64,000 nt of DNA from Sphingobium sp. Cam5-1 (lineage in GTDB: Bacteria > Pseudomonadota > Alphaproteobacteria > Sphingomonadales > Sphingomonadaceae), in the NCBI RefSeq assembly GCF_015693305.1, contig NZ_CP065138.1:1612001-1676000 (forward strand), in the 5' to 3' direction. Shown here piece by piece: positions 27,043-34,721 of this stretch. How positions within the stretch are numbered: the stretch's first letter is position 1; each line of letters starts with the position of its first letter. The position numbers and the translations under genes were made by a program. A model generated the notes under the pieces. It made no database searches and had not been told where the DNA came from. It worked only from the letters and a program-made list of their open reading frames with translations.

Positions 27043-29079
27043 ATGAGCGCCCCGGCGACCGACATTGCCGGAATGATCGCTGCACAAGGTCCGATCGGGG
27101 GTCTGACGGCGCGCATCGGCGACGGGTCCCCTCTGGGGCCTGTCGGCCAATGGTCGCCTGCGCTGATTTCAACCGTACGGCTGATGCTGTCTTCCAAGGC
27201 GGAGATCGTGCTGTTTTGGGGGCCGCAACTCTGCGCGCTCTATAATGAAGCCTATGCGCCGACGATTGGCGACAAGCATCCGGGGGCACTGGGCCGTCCG
27301 GCGCGGGAGAATTGGGCCGAACTATGGGACGATCTGGAGCCTCTGCTGCTGTCGGTACTGGAAAAGGGTGAGACGGTGCATGCCAAGGACCGCCCCTTTT
27401 ACATCGAGCGGGACGGCGGCCGGGGCGAGGAAGTCTATTTCGACATCAGCTATTCCCCCGTGTTCGAAGCGGACGGGTCGATCGGCGGGGCGCTGTGCAT
27501 CGTCAGTGAGACAACGCAGCGCGTCCGAACCGAGCGAGAGATGCTGGCGGATCGCAACCGATTATGGACGCTGGCCCGCGACCCTTTTCTGATCGCCGAC
27601 ATGGACGGCGTGTGGCTGTCGGCCAGCCCTGCATGGACGGACATATTGGGATGGAGCCAGGAGGAACTGATCGGCCGCACGTCGGAGTGGATGGAGCATC
27701 CCGATGATGTCGCGCACGTCCGGAACGAGGTTGATATGCTCCAGCAAGGCATTCCCACGCGACGCTTTGAAAACAGGTTCCGAACAAAGGACGGCGATTA
27801 TCGTAACTTCAGCTGGACGGCGGTGCCCGACAATGGGCTGATTTATTGCGTGGCGCGCGATGTCACCGAACAGCGCGCCCATGCCCGCGCGCTGGCCGAG
27901 GCGGAGGCTGCGTTGCGGCAGGCGCAGAAGATGGAGACGCTGGGCCAGTTGACCGGCGGCGTGGCCCATGACTTCAACAATCTGCTACAGGTCGTGACGG
28001 GCAATCTTGAACTGCTCCAGCGCGGCCTCAAAGATAATGAGCGGATGCGGCGCGCGGCGGATAATGCGATGGCGGGCGCGGAACGTGCGGCGATGCTGAC
28101 GCAGCGGTTGCTCGCCTTTTCCCGCCGCCAGCCTTTGGCGCCCGAGCGCGTGGACCCCAATCGGCTGGTGAGCCGCATGTCGGAGTTGCTGATCCGCACA
28201 TTGGGCGAGCGGATTGAGGTTGAGACGATTCAGGCTGCACGGGCCTGGCCGATCGAAGTCGATCTTAATCAGATGGAAAATGCGCTGTTGAACCTGGCGG
28301 TCAATGCGCGCGATGCGATGCCCGAGGGCGGCAAGCTGACCATCGAGGTCGCCAATACACATATCGATGACCGTTACGCAGCGCAGGAAGAGGATGTGCA
28401 GCCCGGCCAATATGTGCTGATCAGCCTGTCGGATACGGGACAGGGCATGGATGCGGAGACATTGAGCCATGCGATCGAGCCGTTCTTCACCACCAAGGAG
28501 GTGGGCCGGGGCACCGGGCTTGGGCTGTCCATGGTCTATGGTTTCATCAAGCAATCCGGCGGCCATATCCGGGTTTATTCGGAGGTCGGCGAAGGGACGA
28601 GCGTCAAGATTTACCTCCCCCGTTTCCATGGCCTTGTTCCAGCCAATGATCAGTTGGAGGAGGCGCCGCGCCCGGTCGTGAGCGGGGGCGATGAGACGGT
28701 TCTGGTGTGCGAGGATGACGATAAAGTCCGCGCCTATGCTGTCGAGGTGCTGAACGAGCTAGGCTACCGGGTGATCGAAGCCAGCAACGGCGCGGCGGCG
28801 CTGGATGCGTTGGAGCAGGCCCCGGTGCCGGTCGATCTGCTATTTACAGATGTGGTGCTGCCCGGTGGGATGACAGGCGCGGACGTTGCGCGGGAAGCGG
28901 CGGCGAGGCGGCCGGAGCTTAAGATACTGTTCGCGACCGGATATGCACGCAATGCTATTTTCCACCATGGGCGGCTGGACCCGGGGGTGGAGTTGCTGAC
29001 CAAGCCTTTCACTTACGCGGAATTGGCGGGGAAGGTGCGTGAGGTGTTGGACCGGCGGGAAGAGCAGCGGGTGGGGTAG
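27043..29079 (+). CDS. hybrid sensor histidine kinase/response regulator with PAS domains
   Basis: A 678-residue soluble hybrid kinase. Residues about 40-165 form a PAS-like input domain ('EIVLFWGPQLCALYNEAYAP', 'SYSPVFEADGSIGGALCIVS'), about 175-290 a PAS/PAC ('DPFLIADMDGVWLSASPAWT', 'FSWTAVPDNGLIYCVARDVT'), then a coiled linker, HisKA with the phosphorylated His in LTGGVAHDFNNLLQVV, HATPase with 'LNLAVNARDAMPEGGKL' (N box), 'SLSDTGQGMDAETL' and 'TKEVGRGTGLGLSMVYGFIK', and a C-terminal receiver with D in LLFTDVVLPGG and K in LLTKPF. GAGG precedes ATG 27043. It has no transmembrane segment, so it senses a cytoplasmic signal. Confidence 0.93.
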   Translation: MSAPATDIAGMIAAQGPIGGLTARIGDGSPLGPVGQWSPALISTVRLMLSSKAEIVLFWGPQLCALYNEAYAPTIGDKHPGALGRPARENWAELWDDLEPLLLSVLEKGETVHAKDRPFYIERDGGRGEEVYFDISYSPVFEADGSIGGALCIVSETTQRVRTEREMLADRNRLWTLARDPFLIADMDGVWLSASPAWTDILGWSQEELIGRTSEWMEHPDDVAHVRNEVDMLQQGIPTRRFENRFRTKDGDYRNFSWTAVPDNGLIYCVARDVTEQRAHARALAEAEAALRQAQKMETLGQLTGGVAHDFNNLLQVVTGNLELLQRGLKDNERMRRAADNAMAGAERAAMLTQRLLAFSRRQPLAPERVDPNRLVSRMSELLIRTLGERIEVETIQAARAWPIEVDLNQMENALLNLAVNARDAMPEGGKLTIEVANTHIDDRYAAQEEDVQPGQYVLISLSDTGQGMDAETLSHAIEPFFTTKEVGRGTGLGLSMVYGFIKQSGGHIRVYSEVGEGTSVKIYLPRFHGLVPANDQLEEAPRPVVSGGDETVLVCEDDDKVRAYAVEVLNELGYRVIEASNGAAALDALEQAPVPVDLLFTDVVLPGGMTGADVAREAAARRPELKILFATGYARNAIFHHGRLDPGVELLTKPFTYAELAGKVREVLDRREEQRVG

Positions 29080-29153
29080 TGGATTGGGGATGGGCTTCGA
29101 CTTTGCTCAGCTGGGCTGGACGCAATTGAACGGAGAATTTTACATCCTAAACC

Positions 29154-29233
29154 CGTTCGGGCTGAGCTTGTCGAAGCCCACTTTTTTTAAAATGAAGAAA
29201 GTAGAGCCCTTCGACAAGCTCAGGGCGAACGGT
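29154..29233. repeat. Palindromic repeat of the GTTCGGGCTGAGCTTGTCGAAG family (best-preserved copy)
   Basis: CCGTTCGGGCTGAGCTTGTC GAAGCCC, an AT-rich loop CTTTTTTTAAAATGAAGAAA, then GCCCTTCGACAAGCTCAGGG CGAACGG. Arms are almost fully complementary over 25 bp. It separates the convergent sensor kinase and aldolase genes and could serve as a bidirectional terminator. Confidence 0.85.
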
Positions 29234-29253
29234 GGTGGGAGGGGTGGCGCACG

Positions 29254-29883
29254 TTAGCCCAGCGCTTGCCATGCCGCGACCAACGCCCTCGCGCGCTCCG
29301 CTACCGTCGAGGCATTGTCGCCGGGGCGGTATAGGGCGCCGCCGACGCCGATGCCTTCGCAACCTGCGCCGAGCCATTGGCCGATCGTGTCGGCGCCAGT
29401 GCCGCCCACTGCCCAGAGGCCGACTTGGCGCGGCAGCACTTCCTTGATGGCCTTTATATAGGCGGGGCCGAGGCTGGCGGCCGGGAACAGTTTCAGGCGG
29501 CGGGCGCCAGCGCGGACGGCGGCGAAGCCTTCGCTGGGGGTCATGAAGCCGGGCAGCATGTCGAAGCCATATTGCGCGCCACGGGCGATGACGGTTGGAT
29601 CGGTGTTGGGCGTCACCATGATGCGTCCGCCGGTGCGGCGGAGGTCGTCCACCGCCTCGACCGTCAGCACGGTGCCGCCGCCGATCAGCGCGGTCGCGCC
29701 GAACGCCTGTTGGAGCGCGGTGATGCTTTCGAAGGGTTCGGGCGAGTTCAGCGGTACTTCGATGATGCGGATGCCCGCGTCGATCAGGGCCGCGCCGATC
29801 TCCACCGCCTCTTCGGGGCGAAGGCCACGGAGGATAGCGGCGATGGGGGGTGCTCCGGCGGCAAGAAGGGAATCGAGGGTCAT
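29254..29883 (-). CDS. dgoA: 2-dehydro-3-deoxy-6-phosphogalactonate aldolase
   Basis: Class I aldolase that splits KDPGal to pyruvate and glyceraldehyde-3-phosphate, last step of the DeLey-Doudoroff D-galactose route. 209 residues: 'PPIAAILRGLRPEEAVEIGA' (catalytic Glu region), 'AGIRIIEVPLNSPEPFESIT', 'ALIGGGTVLTVEAVDDLRRT', 'GRIMVTPNTDPTVIARGAQY', the Schiff-base lysine in RRLKLFPAASLGPAYIKAI, and 'GGTGADTIGQWLGAGCEGIG'. The V-P-L-N-S-P motif favours the KDPGal over the KDPG aldolase type. Its ATG (29881-29883) overlaps the end of dgoK by 4 bp. Confidence 0.92.
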   Translation of the reverse strand: MTLDSLLAAGAPPIAAILRGLRPEEAVEIGAALIDAGIRIIEVPLNSPEPFESITALQQAFGATALIGGGTVLTVEAVDDLRRTGGRIMVTPNTDPTVIARGAQYGFDMLPGFMTPSEGFAAVRAGARRLKLFPAASLGPAYIKAIKEVLPRQVGLWAVGGTGADTIGQWLGAGCEGIGVGGALYRPGDNASTVAERARALVAAWQALG

Positions 29884-30788
29884 GCGGCATTCTCCGGAAG
29901 GGTGAGGCCAGCGAGGACGCAATCGTCGCCGCTTAAGGATCGGGAAGCGAGGCGCTGCGCCTCCAGCGCCTCTGCATAGCGGGCGCAAAGGCGCTGGTCG
30001 CCGATGAGGGTGATGCCGCCTACTTCGCCGAGCATGGCGCGCACTTCGGTTATTTCGCAGCTGATGAGAAGGCCGGAGAGATAGCCAGCGGTCCAATCCG
30101 GGGAACGTCCGTCGCGCAGGCGCTTGGCGCGGGCGGCGAAGAGGTTGGTGAGGAGGCGGCCCTGCCCTGCCGCGTCGAGACCTTCGGCGAAACCTTTCGC
30201 CTCTTCGGCGGCTTGGGTGGGGGCGGCTTTGGGGCCGAGGGTGGAGTGATCGCGCAGCAGGGCGAAGAGTTCGCCAGTGGGCACGGTGCGGAAGCTGACG
30301 ATGCGGCCATCCTCCACCAGCGACCATTTATTGTGGGTGCCGGGCAGGACGATGAGGTGGCGGCCCTCCGCAAGGTCAGGATTCCGATGCATCGCGCCGA
30401 AGATTTGCGTTTCTTCGCCGCGCATGACGTCGGGTATGCCGTCCTTGTCGGTGCAGGCCAGGCCCGCGAGGATCGTGACGGGCGTGCCTTGCCATTCGAA
30501 GCGGACGGCAACAGTGCGCCATTGCTGCGCGGTGGCGGGGCAGTCGGCATAGGGCGCCTCCACCCAGCCGTCGCGTGCGCCCGCCATGCCGCACAGGCGG
30601 ATACTGCCGGGCGTGCCGTCTTCCAGCCAGGGCGCGATGGTTTGGGCAAAGGCTTGCGCGGCGTTCGCGCCCGCTTCGGCAATGCCGGGACCTTCGCGGC
30701 GCGCGGTGACTTGCCCCTGCTCCATGCGGAAGAGGCGCAGGCGGCTGGTGCCCCAGTCGCCGACGACGTCGTAGCTGCTCATGCGCAC
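29880..30788 (-). CDS. dgoK: 2-dehydro-3-deoxygalactonokinase
   Basis: ATP-dependent kinase forming KDPGal from 2-keto-3-deoxygalactonate. The 302-residue protein opens with the DgoK signature 'VVGDWGTSRLRLFRMEQGQV', then 'IRLCGMAGARDGWVEAPYAD', 'CTDKDGIPDVMRGEETQIFG' and 'HLIVLPGTHNKWSLVEDGRI' with 'FRTVPTGELFALLRDHSTLG' and the late 'RSPDWTAGYLSGLLISCEI'. The start is either GTG 30788 (GGAA six bases before) or ATG 30782. Operon with dgoA; divergent from the dehydratase gene, so the 90-bp gap is probably a shared sugar-regulated promoter. Confidence 0.94.
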   Translation of the reverse strand: MRMSSYDVVGDWGTSRLRLFRMEQGQVTARREGPGIAEAGANAAQAFAQTIAPWLEDGTPGSIRLCGMAGARDGWVEAPYADCPATAQQWRTVAVRFEWQGTPVTILAGLACTDKDGIPDVMRGEETQIFGAMHRNPDLAEGRHLIVLPGTHNKWSLVEDGRIVSFRTVPTGELFALLRDHSTLGPKAAPTQAAEEAKGFAEGLDAAGQGRLLTNLFAARAKRLRDGRSPDWTAGYLSGLLISCEITEVRAMLGEVGGITLIGDQRLCARYAEALEAQRLASRSLSGDDCVLAGLTLPENAA

Positions 30789-30881
30789 GTCATTTCCGTT
30801 CTTGTCTGCTTATTTGTATGAGTATATGCAACGGCCGATAGCGTCAATGCGTCGCGCACCTCATGTCTTTCAGGAACCCTC

Positions 30882-32684
30882 ATGGCCGCTTCGTCTCAGC
30901 CCGACCGGAAATTGCGCAGCCGCGCCTGGTTCGACAATCCCGACAATATCGACATGACGGCGCTCTATGTGGAGCGTTACCTGAATTTCGGCCTGAGCCT
31001 GGAAGAGTTGCGCAGCGGCAAGCCGATCATCGGCATCGCGCAGACGGGGAGCGACCTGTCGCCCTGCAACCGCCATCATCTGGTGCTGGCCGAGCGCATC
31101 CGCGAGGGCATTCGCGAGATGGGCGGGATCGCGCTGGAATTTCCGGTGCATCCAATCCAGGAGACGGGCAAACGGCCGACGGCGGGGCTGGACCGCAACC
31201 TTGCCTATCTGGGGCTGGTCGAAGCGCTGTACGGCTATCCGATTGATGGCGTGGTTCTGACGACGGGGTGCGACAAGACGACGCCTGCGCTGTTGATGGC
31301 GGCGGCGACGGTGAATATTCCTGCGATCGCGCTTTCTGTCGGGCCGATGCTGAACGGCTGGTACAAGGGGCAGCGGACGGGGTCGGGCACGATCGTCTGG
31401 CATGCGCGGCAGCTGCTGGCGGCGGGTAAGATCGATGATGAGGGCTTCATCAAGCTGGTGGCGTCGTCGGCGCCCTCGACCGGCTATTGCAACACGATGG
31501 GCACGGCGACCACGATGAACTCGCTGGCCGAAGCGCTGGGGATGATGTTGCCGGGAACGGCGGCGATCCCCGCGCCCTATCGCGATCGGCAGGAAGCGGC
31601 GTGGCGTACCGGCAAGCGGATCGTGGAGATGGTGGCGGAGGATTTGAAGCCGTCCGACATATTGACGCTGGATGCCTTTCATAACGCGATCGTGGTCAAT
31701 TCGGCGATCGGGGGATCGACCAATGCGCCGATCCATCTGGCGGCGATTGCGCGGCATGTCGGTGTTGAACTTCCGCTGAAGGATTGGGAGACGGTGGGGC
31801 ATAGCGTGCCGCTGCTGGTGAACCTGCAACCTGCGGGCGAATATCTGGGCGAGGATTATTATCGCGCGGGTGGCGTGCCTGCGGTGGTGGGGCAGCTGAT
31901 CGCGCAGGGCCTGATCCGCGAGGGCGCGATGACTGTCAACGGGCGGACGATGGGGGAGAATTGCCGAGGGGTGGCGATCGAGGATGAGAATGTCATCCGG
32001 CCCTTTGCGCAGCCTTTGAAGGAGGAGGCGGGGTTTCTGGTGCTATCGGGCAATCTGTTCGACGCGGCGATCATGAAGACGAGCGTCATCAGTGAGGAAT
32101 TTCGCCAGCGCTATTTGTCCAACCCTGCCGATCCCAACGCCTTTGAGGGGCCAGCAGTCGTATTCGACGGGCCGGAGGATTATCATGCGCGCATCGATGA
32201 TCCGGCGGTGGGCATCACGCCAGACACGTTGATGTTCATGCGCGGCGCGGGGCCGATCGGCTATCCGGGCGCGGCGGAGGTCGTGAACATGCGGCCGCCT
32301 GCTTACCTCATCACCGAAGGCGTGTCCGCCCTGCCCTGCATCGGCGATGGGCGACAGTCGGGGACTTCGGGAAGCCCTTCGATCCTCAACGCGTCGCCGG
32401 AGGCTGCGGCGATGGGCGGGCTGGCGCTGCTGAAGACCGGGGACCGGGTGCGGATGGATTTGGAGGCGCGGAAGGTGAATGTGCTTATTCCCGACGAGGA
32501 GCTGGAGGCGCGGCGCGCGGCGCTGCGGGCAGAGGGGGGTTATGCCTATCCCGCTTCGCAGACGCCGTGGCAGGAAATCCAGCGGGCGCTGGTGGGGCAG
32601 CTGGACAAGGGCGCGATCCTGGAGGGTGCGGAGAAATTCCAGCGGATTGCGCAGACTCAAGGCCTGCCGCGCGACAATCATTAA
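30882..32684 (+). CDS. IlvD/Edd-family sugar acid dehydratase (galactonate/arabinonate type)
   Basis: A 600-residue iron-sulfur dehydratase that would turn D-galactonate (and perhaps L-arabinonate) into the 2-keto-3-deoxy acid. Cys62 in [12 protein letters not shown], Cys130 in [20 protein letters not shown] with Lys132, and Cys203 in [20 protein letters not shown] are the expected [2Fe-2S]/metal ligands of the pentonate dehydratase group. '[20 protein letters not shown]' and the catalytic-serine region '[20 protein letters not shown]' follow. Length fits L-arabinonate/D-xylonate dehydratases rather than 6-phosphogluconate dehydratase. The dgoKA genes next door point to galactonate as main substrate (inference). 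First gene of a plus-strand unit with the dehydrogenase and GntR regulator. Confidence 0.92.
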   Translation: MAASSQPDRKLRSRAWFDNPDNIDMTALYVERYLNFGLSLEELRSGKPIIGIAQTGSDLSPCNRHHLVLAERIREGIREMGGIALEFPVHPIQETGKRPTAGLDRNLAYLGLVEALYGYPIDGVVLTTGCDKTTPALLMAAATVNIPAIALSVGPMLNGWYKGQRTGSGTIVWHARQLLAAGKIDDEGFIKLVASSAPSTGYCNTMGTATTMNSLAEALGMMLPGTAAIPAPYRDRQEAAWRTGKRIVEMVAEDLKPSDILTLDAFHNAIVVNSAIGGSTNAPIHLAAIARHVGVELPLKDWETVGHSVPLLVNLQPAGEYLGEDYYRAGGVPAVVGQLIAQGLIREGAMTVNGRTMGENCRGVAIEDENVIRPFAQPLKEEAGFLVLSGNLFDAAIMKTSVISEEFRQRYLSNPADPNAFEGPAVVFDGPEDYHARIDDPAVGITPDTLMFMRGAGPIGYPGAAEVVNMRPPAYLITEGVSALPCIGDGRQSGTSGSPSILNASPEAAAMGGLALLKTGDRVRMDLEARKVNVLIPDEELEARRAALRAEGGYAYPASQTPWQEIQRALVGQLDKGAILEGAEKFQRIAQTQGLPRDNH

Positions 32685-32700
32685 GAGCTAAGGAGACGCC

Positions 32701-33630
32701 ATGAGCGGGATCATCAAGGCGGGACTGGTTGGCTTGGGCAAGATCGCCCGCGATCAGCATCTGCCCGCTATCGAACAGACAAGCGGCATCGATCTGGTGG
32801 CGGTCGCCAGCCGCAACGCGCGGGCGGACGGGGTGAACAATTACCCTACGCTCGACGCGATGCTGGCGGGAGAGCCGGACATGAATGCGGTGATCCTGTG
32901 CCAGCCGCCGCAGGTGCGGTACGAGGCCGCGCGCAAGGCCATATTGGCGGGCAAGCATGTGTTTCTGGAAAAGCCCCCCGGCGCGACGGTGACGGAGGTC
33001 GAGGCGCTGATCGCTCTGGCGAAGGCGCAGGGCGTGACGCTCTATGCGAGTTGGCACAGTCGCCATGCCGGCGCCGTGGGGCAGGCAAAGGCATGGCTCG
33101 CCGTGCGCAAGGTCACGCGTGTTTCGATCGAATGGCGCGAAGATGTGCGGCACTGGCATCCGGGCCAGCCGTGGATTTGGGAAGCGGGCGGCTTTGGCGT
33201 GTTCGACCCCGGCATCAATGCGCTGTCGATCCTGACCGAAATCATGCCGGAGCCGGTGACGATGCTGTCCGCCAGCCTGGAAGTTCCATCCAATAAGGAC
33301 GCCCCCATCGCCGCCGCCCTGAAGATGGCGAGCGCGTCAGGCGCGCCGATCAATGCAGCGTTCGACTGGCGGCAGACCGGCCCGCAGACATGGGACATCG
33401 CGGTCGAGACAGACGATGGCGCGCTGATCCTGTCAGAGGGCGGAAACCGCCTGACGCTGAACGGGGACGTCATGGTGCAGGCACCCGACCATGAGTATCC
33501 CGATATGTACCGGCTGTTCGTCGAGCTGGTGGGGCAAGGCGCGATCAATGCGGATACCAGCCCGCTGCGACTGGTGGCTGACGCCTTCCTTTGCGGCAAG
33601 CATTGCCCTACGGCGGCGTTCGACGATTAG
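32701..33630 (+). CDS. Gfo/Idh/MocA-family D-galactose (aldose) 1-dehydrogenase
   Basis: A 309-residue NAD(P)-dependent dehydrogenase expected to oxidise D-galactose to galactonolactone. N-terminal Rossmann fold 'IKAGLVGLGKIARDQHLPAI', 'AVILCQPPQVRYEAARKAIL', the catalytic lysine in KHVFLEKPPGATVTEVEALI, and 'LYASWHSRHAGAVGQAKAWL'. The C-terminal sheet domain has 'EDVRHWHPGQPWIWEAGGFG' and 'VFDPGINALSILTEIMPEP', typical of the galactose/L-arabinose 1-dehydrogenase subgroup. An AGGAG site lies six bases before ATG 32701, 16 bp after the dehydratase stop. Some relatives also use L-arabinose or D-fucose. Confidence 0.9.
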   Translation: MSGIIKAGLVGLGKIARDQHLPAIEQTSGIDLVAVASRNARADGVNNYPTLDAMLAGEPDMNAVILCQPPQVRYEAARKAILAGKHVFLEKPPGATVTEVEALIALAKAQGVTLYASWHSRHAGAVGQAKAWLAVRKVTRVSIEWREDVRHWHPGQPWIWEAGGFGVFDPGINALSILTEIMPEPVTMLSASLEVPSNKDAPIAAALKMASASGAPINAAFDWRQTGPQTWDIAVETDDGALILSEGGNRLTLNGDVMVQAPDHEYPDMYRLFVELVGQGAINADTSPLRLVADAFLCGKHCPTAAFDD

Positions 33631-33647
33631 ACCAAAGGAGCAAGGCA

Positions 33648-34406
33648 TTGGGGAGCGAAGACCAGCGTCCAGCCGAACGCAAGTTCGGACATGAGGAAGG
33701 CGGGCTTCGCATCCATCAGGCCATCGCCCGGCAGCTGGGCACCGCCATCGTCGCGGGAGTCCACAAGCCCGGCGATATTTTCGAAGGCGAGATCGAGGCC
33801 GCCGAACGACTGGGCGTATCCCGCACCGCCTATCGGGAAGCGGTGCGCATTCTGGTGGCCAAGGGCATGCTGGAAAGCCGACCCAAGGCGGGCACGCGCG
33901 TCCTGCCGCGCAGCCGCTGGAATGTGCTGGACCCGGAAATGCTGGCCTGGATGTTCGCGGGAGAAGCCGACCCGGCCTTTGTCCGCGATCTGTTTGAACT
34001 GCGCGGCGTAATCGAACCGGCAGCGGCGGAGCTGGCGGCGCGGCGGCGCACCGATGAACAGCTTTCGGCGATGGAGCAGGCGTTGATGAGCATGCGCGAT
34101 CATGGCCTTTCGTCCGAAGAGGGACGTGCGGCCGACCAGCGTTTTCACCACGCTATCCTTGCCGCGACACAAAATGACGCTCTGGCTGCGCTGGCAAGTT
34201 CGGTGGGCGCGGCGGTCAGTTGGACCACGACATTCAAGCAGCGGAAGAAGTCGCCGCCGCGCGATCCTTTCGCGGATCATCGTGCGGTGTTCGATGCGAT
34301 TGCCTCGCGGGATGCGGACGGGGCGCGATCTGCGATGGCGGAGCTGTTGCGGCTGGCGCTGGCGGATATGGATGTTGCGCTTTCCGGGCCGGGGGCGGGT
34401 TCTTAG
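33648..34406 (+). CDS. FadR/GntR-family transcriptional regulator
   Basis: A 252-residue regulator with an N-terminal winged HTH ('IHQAIARQLGTAIVAGVHKP', 'GDIFEGEIEAAERLGVSRTA', 'YREAVRILVAKGMLESRPKA') and a C-terminal FCD ligand domain ('VRDLFELRGVIEPAAAELAA', 'DQRFHHAILAATQNDALAAL', 'DPFADHRAVFDAIASRDADG') with the metal-binding D...H...H residues. TTG 33648 is chosen because AAAGGAG stands seven bases before it and it avoids overlap with the dehydrogenase; the frame is open from 33591. Similar regulators respond to sugar acids such as galactonate; co-transcription with the dehydratase and dehydrogenase supports control of this cluster. Confidence 0.92.
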   Translation: MGSEDQRPAERKFGHEEGGLRIHQAIARQLGTAIVAGVHKPGDIFEGEIEAAERLGVSRTAYREAVRILVAKGMLESRPKAGTRVLPRSRWNVLDPEMLAWMFAGEADPAFVRDLFELRGVIEPAAAELAARRRTDEQLSAMEQALMSMRDHGLSSEEGRAADQRFHHAILAATQNDALAALASSVGAAVSWTTTFKQRKKSPPRDPFADHRAVFDAIASRDADGARSAMAELLRLALADMDVALSGPGAGS

Positions 34407-34656
34407 AGCATTGAGCGCCGCCGCATGGCGAGAGCAACCATCTTTGTTCGCGCAGAGGCGCAGAGATCGCAGAGGAATTCGAGACTTTTCGACCCACGCG
34501 CCTCCCGTCGGCGGCAAACCCCGATCCCGCTCGCTTTTCAACGCGCGGCACCGCCCAACCCGCAGCCCCTCTGCGCTTCTGCGCCAATAAAATGCTGATC
34601 CCCTGAATCCTGCTCCCCACATGCCGGGCCAAGCATGACCATTCTTATAAGAAGTA

Positions 34657-34685
34657 GAGCCCTTCGACAGGCTCAGGGCGAACGG
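34657..34685. repeat. Single arm of the GTTCGCCCTGAGCCTGTCGAAG repeat
   Basis: GAGCCCTTCGACAGGCTCAG then GGCGAACGG, without a clear partner arm, in the 315-bp gap between the convergent GntR and sensor kinase genes. The rest of that gap shows the low-complexity string CGCAGAGGCGCAGAGATCGC and no gene. Confidence 0.7.
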
Positions 34686-34700
34686 AGGTTGTAGGGCAAC

Positions 34701-34720
34701 CGGGAGCTTTTTGGCTCCCG
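34701..34720 (-). terminator. Hairpin directly after the GAF-PAS sensor kinase gene
   Basis: A perfect 7-bp stem CGGGAGC / GCTCCCG with a TTTTTG loop lies immediately next to the kinase stop codon at 34722. No T-run follows in the kinase direction, so strength as terminator is uncertain. Confidence 0.5.
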
Positions 34721-34721
34721 A